Shown piece after piece: positions 60,601 through 64,000 of a stretch of 64,000 bases of DNA. The stretch comes from Brasenia schreberi (lineage: Eukaryota; Streptophyta; Magnoliopsida; Nymphaeales; Cabombaceae): positions 12,134,501 through 12,198,500 of the forward strand of contig JAYKKT010000089.1 of assembly GCA_036023115.1 (NCBI GenBank), given 5' to 3'. Within the stretch, counting starts at the first letter, position 1; each line of letters starts with the position of its first letter. The translations under genes and the position numbers were made by a program. The notes below the pieces were generated by a model that worked only from the letters and a program-made list of their open reading frames with translations, was not told where the DNA came from and made no database searches.

Positions 60601-62800
60601 CAACCTCTAAGTAGAAGTTCTTTCTCTAACGTGGCAATTCTGTTTTTCATTTGATTTCTTTCTTTGCTCATTGAACCTACAGCTTTTCTGTGCCAAATGC
60701 TTACAAGTTGGATTATACTGACATCCGTAGTTTGAGTAATTATATATATTTTCAGTGCTAGCAAAATGTCCTTAGGTGCATACAAATTTTGCTTAAGCAT
60801 CTCCACCTTTCGATCTTTAGCTCTCTCTCTCTCTCTTTATATATATATAAACAAACAACTAAATATCTCTTTAAAATATAAATGAAAAACTGGCTCATCA
60901 GAACATTCAACACATCTGTTCTGTTTTCATATACTGTATTTCTTAATTCAGTCATGATACCAAATTTTCTTCCTTGGGGTAACAACTTCTTTCCTTCAGG
61001 TGGCCAAAGAAAATGCAGATGTCATTATCCTGGATGATAACTTCAGTACGATTGTCAATGTTGCTAAGTGGGGCCGTTCAGTTTACATTAACATTCAAAA
61101 GTTTGTACAATTCCAACTGACTGTAAATATCGTTGCCCTTATGGTCAATTTTGTTTCTGCATGTGTAACAGGTAATTTGAACCCTCTATTTATCTTAGAA
61201 ATGACAATGGCGATACATGAATGTTTTAGGGCCCATTTCCATTCTAGAACTCTATGTAACTCTAAGAATTTAGAAGCCTGGTATCAAGATGTGAGCTGGA
61301 AGGAGTTCCATGATACCATGGAAGTACGGGTTTCATAAACCCATATTTCTCTGGATATTTGGGTTCCTTGTTTGCGCTGTGGGTGGAACTGGCACCAGCA
61401 CGTGCCGGATTTCACAACAAAGTTCCATGACCGGAATGGACCCTTAACCTACCAATCAATATTTGATCTGCCCGACTGTACAGTATAGGCCTATATGTTT
61501 TTCAGCTATGATGCTATAATAATACTGTCACCAAATTCTCTATCAGAGAAATTCTGCATGATTTTATTGTTAATGAATTTCAGGCTCTGCTCCCCTTACT
61601 GCTGTCCAATTATTGTGGGTCAACATGATCATGGATACTCTTGGAGCTCTAGCTTTAGCTACAGAGCCTCCAACGGATGAATTGATGCAAAGACCTCCGG
61701 TTGGGCGCGATGAGAGTTTTATCAGCAAGAGTATGTGGAGGAATATCATTGGGCAGGCTATATACCAGCTTGCAGTACTCGGACTTCTTGAGTTTGACGG
61801 CAAGCGCCTGCTGCGATTGAGTGGTTCCAATTCAGACTCTGTTCTCAATACTTTCATATTCGATACCTTCGTATTCTGCCAGGTTAGCTTCTACCTTAAT
61901 CACAGCTAACACAAAATACCGTGAATATAGGTCATTAGTTTTAATTACCATTACTTTTCTGTCAAAAGCGCAACAGTTTTGAAACTGAAGAAGTTTACAA
62001 ATTTCTTTTCTGTTGATAAAAAGATCACACTTCTAATTTAATGTATGAAGCTGCAAATTTGTGTTCATGAAGCCAGCTGTGAACAGGTTGAGCTTGTGTT
62101 GGCTCTCATTTAATTTTTCTTTTTAATTATTATCGTTATTATTATTGTTATTGTGTGTAACTACAACGGGTCAAGAGTTCTATTTTTCAGTAAAGATTGC
62201 AGTAAGAGGCATTTTGCAGCTTAAATAAGCCAAATTTATCTTTCTTTTACAGAAAAACTATTACATTCTAAGTTCTTTGAGTTATAAAGCTGTGATGGTG
62301 TTCTGCCCATCCCAGTGGGAGTTCGGTTTTGCATTAAGTAAACAATGCAAGCCACAAACAAGAAAACAATCTGGAGATGAGCCACAAACCACCGCAGCTT
62401 GGTTTATTTTTGCATCTGTTGATTCATGCTACATGAACATTGGCAAAATCACGTAAAACTGATTTCTTGTTCTGAGCGAGCACAGGTATTCAATGAAATA
62501 AATAGCCGATATATCGAGGAAATAAATGTTTTCCGAGGCATACTGAGCAGCTCGGTCTTCATGGGGATCCTGGTGGCTACCGTGGGGTTTCAGATTATAA
62601 TAGTGGAATTCCTCGGCGCTTTCGCTAGCACTGTGCCGCTGAGTTTGCAACTGTGGCTATTGAGCGTAGCCATTGGCTTTGTGGGCATGGTTGTGGCAAT
62701 CTTTGTGAAGTTGATCCCAGTTGATTCAGCCAAGAAGACGGAACACAAGCATGGCTACAAGTTGCTTCCTAGCGGACCCGAAGAATCAGAGCTGCCATAA
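42621..62800 (+). CDS. Type IIB autoinhibited Ca2+-transporting ATPase (ACA4/ACA11-like)
   Basis: P-type pump that exports Ca2+ from the cytosol; the ACA4/ACA11 group acts at the vacuole membrane. Exons: 42621-42791, 58274-58328, 58424-60360, 60430-60588, 61000-61171, 61584-61882, 62486-62800. Splicing is GT-AG in every case and gives 1035 residues, close to the usual 1015-1035. Seen in the protein: an N-terminal basic segment around W23 with KNPRRRFRM at 31-39, the expected calmodulin-binding autoinhibitory site; [17 protein letters not shown] from 57; membrane segments near 160-187 and 195-217; SGES at 285-288; PEGLP at 408-412; DKTGTLT with the phosphorylated aspartate at 451; GDGTNDAP at 750-757; and a C-terminal YKLLPSGP. 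The N-terminal regulatory domain and short C-terminus separate type IIB plant pumps from animal PMCA. Assignment to ACA4/ACA11 rather than ACA1/2 or ACA8-10 is inference from N- and C-terminal wording. The start ATG fits the family N-terminus. Confidence 0.95.
42792..49054. other. Ca2+-ATPase intron 1, left part
   Basis: Six kilobases without recognisable coding similarity. It contains a GGTTCC/GGAACC-rich segment at 44410-44650, an AT run near 47540-47562 and a CT run at 48145-48171. Base composition is less AT-biased than the intergenic region, but short open stretches here have no domain and no conserved splice context. Confidence 0.5.
48145..48171. repeat. (CT)n microsatellite
   Basis: About 27 bases of CT dinucleotide in the first intron of the Ca2+-ATPase. 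Confidence 0.9.
49055..49340 (-). repeat. Left (3') LTR of the gypsy element
   Basis: Aligns in the same direction with 54475-54835 with many substitutions. Edges are approximate; the right LTR edge TGTCATGTC is not preserved here. Confidence 0.55.
49480..51290 (-). pseudogene. Gypsy pol remnant (RT, RNase H, integrase end)
   Basis: Reading on the minus strand from 51290: a segment with [16 protein letters not shown] near 50950-51000, the linker before RT; the RT core at 50380-50598 ([20 protein letters not shown], then [10 protein letters not shown] with the YLDD catalytic motif); the RNase H linker near 50190-50320 ([14 protein letters not shown]); and an integrase C-terminal part near 49480-49630 ([13 protein letters not shown]). 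Frequent stops and frameshifts and no full domain. Clearly inactive. Confidence 0.85.
51301..53775 (-). mobile_element. hAT-3 DNA transposon remnant inserted in the gypsy element
   Basis: The gypsy reading is interrupted between about 51300 and 53780. Inside, the minus strand carries a hAT transposase C-terminal region: [20 protein letters not shown] and then [21 protein letters not shown] near 52220-52350, followed by [17 protein letters not shown] and STYSFYFI around 51800-51950. Both ends hold repeated GGGTAC/GTACCC and CCGATACGAGTAC motifs. The N-terminal zinc finger was not seen. Exact ends are not resolved; CATGGCCATC on the left and GATAGCCATC on the right may contain the duplication. 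Confidence 0.65.
52833..52912. repeat. Two-copy tandem repeat inside hAT-3
   Basis: Two units of about 40 bases containing AAAGCATAGTAGGCATATGC, followed by further degenerate TAGGCATA copies to about 52990. They give spurious open frames on the minus strand. Confidence 0.8.
54475..54835 (-). repeat. Right (5') LTR of the gypsy element
   Basis: Starts TGTCATGTCTCG next to the degraded primer site, a typical plant gypsy LTR edge. It contains an internal short duplication ACTAGTCTTCAC near 54517 and 54551. The outer edge near 54835 is approximate. Confidence 0.6.
54836..58273. other. Ca2+-ATPase intron 1, right part
   Basis: Non-coding. Holds a GGTTCC/GGAACC-rich segment at 55870-56110, an AG run near 56700 and no recognisable exon before the acceptor at 58271-58273. 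Confidence 0.5.
60589..60999. other. Ca2+-ATPase intron 4
   Basis: Between the codons for GIAGTE and VAKENAD; contains CT and TA dinucleotide runs near 60823-60850. The preceding intron 3 (60361-60429) is only 69 bases and is mostly a GT/GA run. Confidence 0.9.
61172..61583. other. Ca2+-ATPase intron 5
   Basis: Phase-1 intron between the codons for VTG and SAPLTAV. No feature was recognised in it. Confidence 0.9.
61883..62485. other. Ca2+-ATPase intron 6
   Basis: Phase-0 intron between FVFCQ and VFNEIN codons. AT-rich; no feature was recognised. Confidence 0.9.
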
Positions 62801-64000
62801 AAGAACACCTGCGCAAATAACAGTTTTTTTTAGTGCAAACTTTCCAAGTTTAGGTCATCTTTCTTCTTCTGAGCAGTGTTGCGGAATCCATGGAATCGAC
62901 CCCATTCAAATTTTCAGGTGAACCGATTCAGCTCTTTTTCTGAGTTTTCTCATTCTTGATTAGTTTTCCTAATCTTGAGATAACAATTTGTTGATTCAGC
63001 GCCGGCTTTGAATCATTTCAATTCCCCCGGTTCCCTGAATCCTTGTGAGAAGTTGCTTGATTTAAGATACTGATTCTACTCGAGCAGTCTAACTCGCATT
63101 GCGTGAAGTGTTGTTCTATGAGCGGTCTGAAACTAGGCTGCACATAAGAGAACTCGAACAAGCTTGGACTTGTTCAATCTTTCTTTTCTTTTGGTTACAA
63201 GAGGAGGCCATACGCATGCATGCACCCCCTGGTAGTTGAACTCTCCCAAAGCAGCATCAATGCCAAGGCGCCCTGCCGTTGAGCTAACGCTCTGGTGCAT
63301 TGGACTTCAGTTTTGGTTGGCTTGTTTTTGACCTCAACTCAAGCTTCAGTTTCATATAAACAATCGAGAGGTTGGATTCCCGTGAGATTTCGAGCCCCTG
63401 TTGTTGCTGAAGCCCATTATGGGCACTGACGGAGCTTCCGAGTTTTAATCAGGCTGCTTCTACCTACCCGAGCGGTTCTACTGGTTATAGATAAAGAAAA
63501 CTAAACTCATGTTTTGACAGCTTGAGCTTAAGACCTTAATGTTCAAGAGATCAAAGTGAGCTTGACTTAGAGGCGGATCGTGGCTGTGTTTAATTTTGTC
63601 CGTTTGTTACATGTACAGGTTTTGCTATGCAAGTCAATCACGAGTCGAATTCGAGTAGCTGGGTCGATCAAATCCAATGTCAGGTCGTTATTATTTGATC
63701 GGATTCATAAGAAAAATATCAGAAAATCATGATATTTTATCTTTCTTTTCAATAGGGATTACAGGCAAGGCAGATGTTAGCCTACAAAACCATGTGGCTG
63801 CCCGTGGCACAACAGGTTCAGAGCTGGATCTGGGAGAAGCCCGAAAACTCTTGCATCACCAATTTTTCTTTGGATTTTAATGAAACTTGTCGAAAAATGT
63901 TTCTATTGCTTGTTTAACATGGTCTCTTGTTTGGGGTCCTCTTTTTTTTTTTTTTGTATAAAAGGAAATAATGGAAGTAATTCGGGTTATCGGGTTGGAG
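62801..64000. other. Region downstream of the Ca2+-ATPase
   Basis: Holds the 3' untranslated region and intergenic sequence. No canonical AATAAA was seen within the first 400 bases after the stop codon. A SINE lies at 63172-63299. No further gene was recognised before the window ends. Confidence 0.5.
63172..63299 (-). mobile_element. tRNA-derived SINE
   Basis: On the minus strand: an A-box-like GTTAGCTCAACGG (63276-63288), a B-box-like GAGTTCAACTACC (63231-63243), then an A-rich tail AAAAGAAAAGAAAG, and a flanking direct repeat AAGTCCAA (63300-63307 and 63164-63171). The short length, internal RNA polymerase III promoter and tail match plant tRNA-derived SINEs. Confidence 0.7.

Noticed and set aside
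63276..63288. Functional tRNA gene
   Set aside because: Only A- and B-box-like segments are present with no acceptor stem; the A-rich tail and duplication point to a SINE.

Overview
The window is nuclear DNA of a flowering plant. Two conserved plant genes with GT-AG introns lie head to head, and nearly everything between and inside them is transposable-element sequence. The species cannot be named from the sequence. There are no bacterial operons, CRISPR arrays or rRNA genes.

Gene 1, minus strand, 29018 down to 5433 and continuing past the left edge: the nuclear pore scaffold protein NUP93. Thirteen exons give the first 739 residues in one open frame. The last roughly 120 residues of the family are not in the window, so the 3' end lies left of position 1. 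Intron 4 (10.3 kb), intron 7 (7.3 kb) and intron 13 (more than 5.4 kb) are swollen by insertions.

Gene 2, plus strand, 42621-62800: a complete type IIB autoinhibited Ca2+-ATPase, closest to the vacuolar ACA4/ACA11 type. It has seven exons and 1035 residues, with all catalytic motifs intact. Its first intron is 15.5 kb and holds a decayed Ty3/gypsy element. The two start codons are 13.6 kb apart.

Mobile elements dominate. Six copies (A-F) of one RTE-type LINE family, recognised by a (TTG)n 3' tail and an APE endonuclease plus reverse transcriptase reading frame, occupy about 14 kb. Copy C sits inside B, F sits inside E, and A sits inside a non-coding LTR element. Three hAT transposons are present. 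hAT-1 has a perfect 8-bp target duplication and itself carries a 691-bp insertion. hAT-2 lies inside LINE B. hAT-3 lies inside the gypsy element. A 1.1-kb element with long terminal inverted repeats lies between the genes, and a tRNA-derived SINE lies downstream of the ATPase. All transposon genes seen are broken by stops, frameshifts or deletions.

Layout: 1-5432 NUP93 intron 13 with hAT-1; 5433-8404 NUP93 exons 13-8; 8405-15664 intron 7 with the LTR element and LINE A; 15665-17344 exons 7-5; 17345-27663 intron 4 with LINE B, hAT-2, LINE C and LINE D; 27664-29018 exons 4-1; 29019-42620 intergenic with the inverted-repeat element and LINEs E and F; 42621-42791 ATPase exon 1; 42792-58273 intron 1 with the gypsy element and hAT-3; 58274-62800 ATPase exons 2-7; then downstream sequence with a SINE. 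I found no undescribed gene system. The notable content is the resolvable order of nested insertions and several structured repeat signals.
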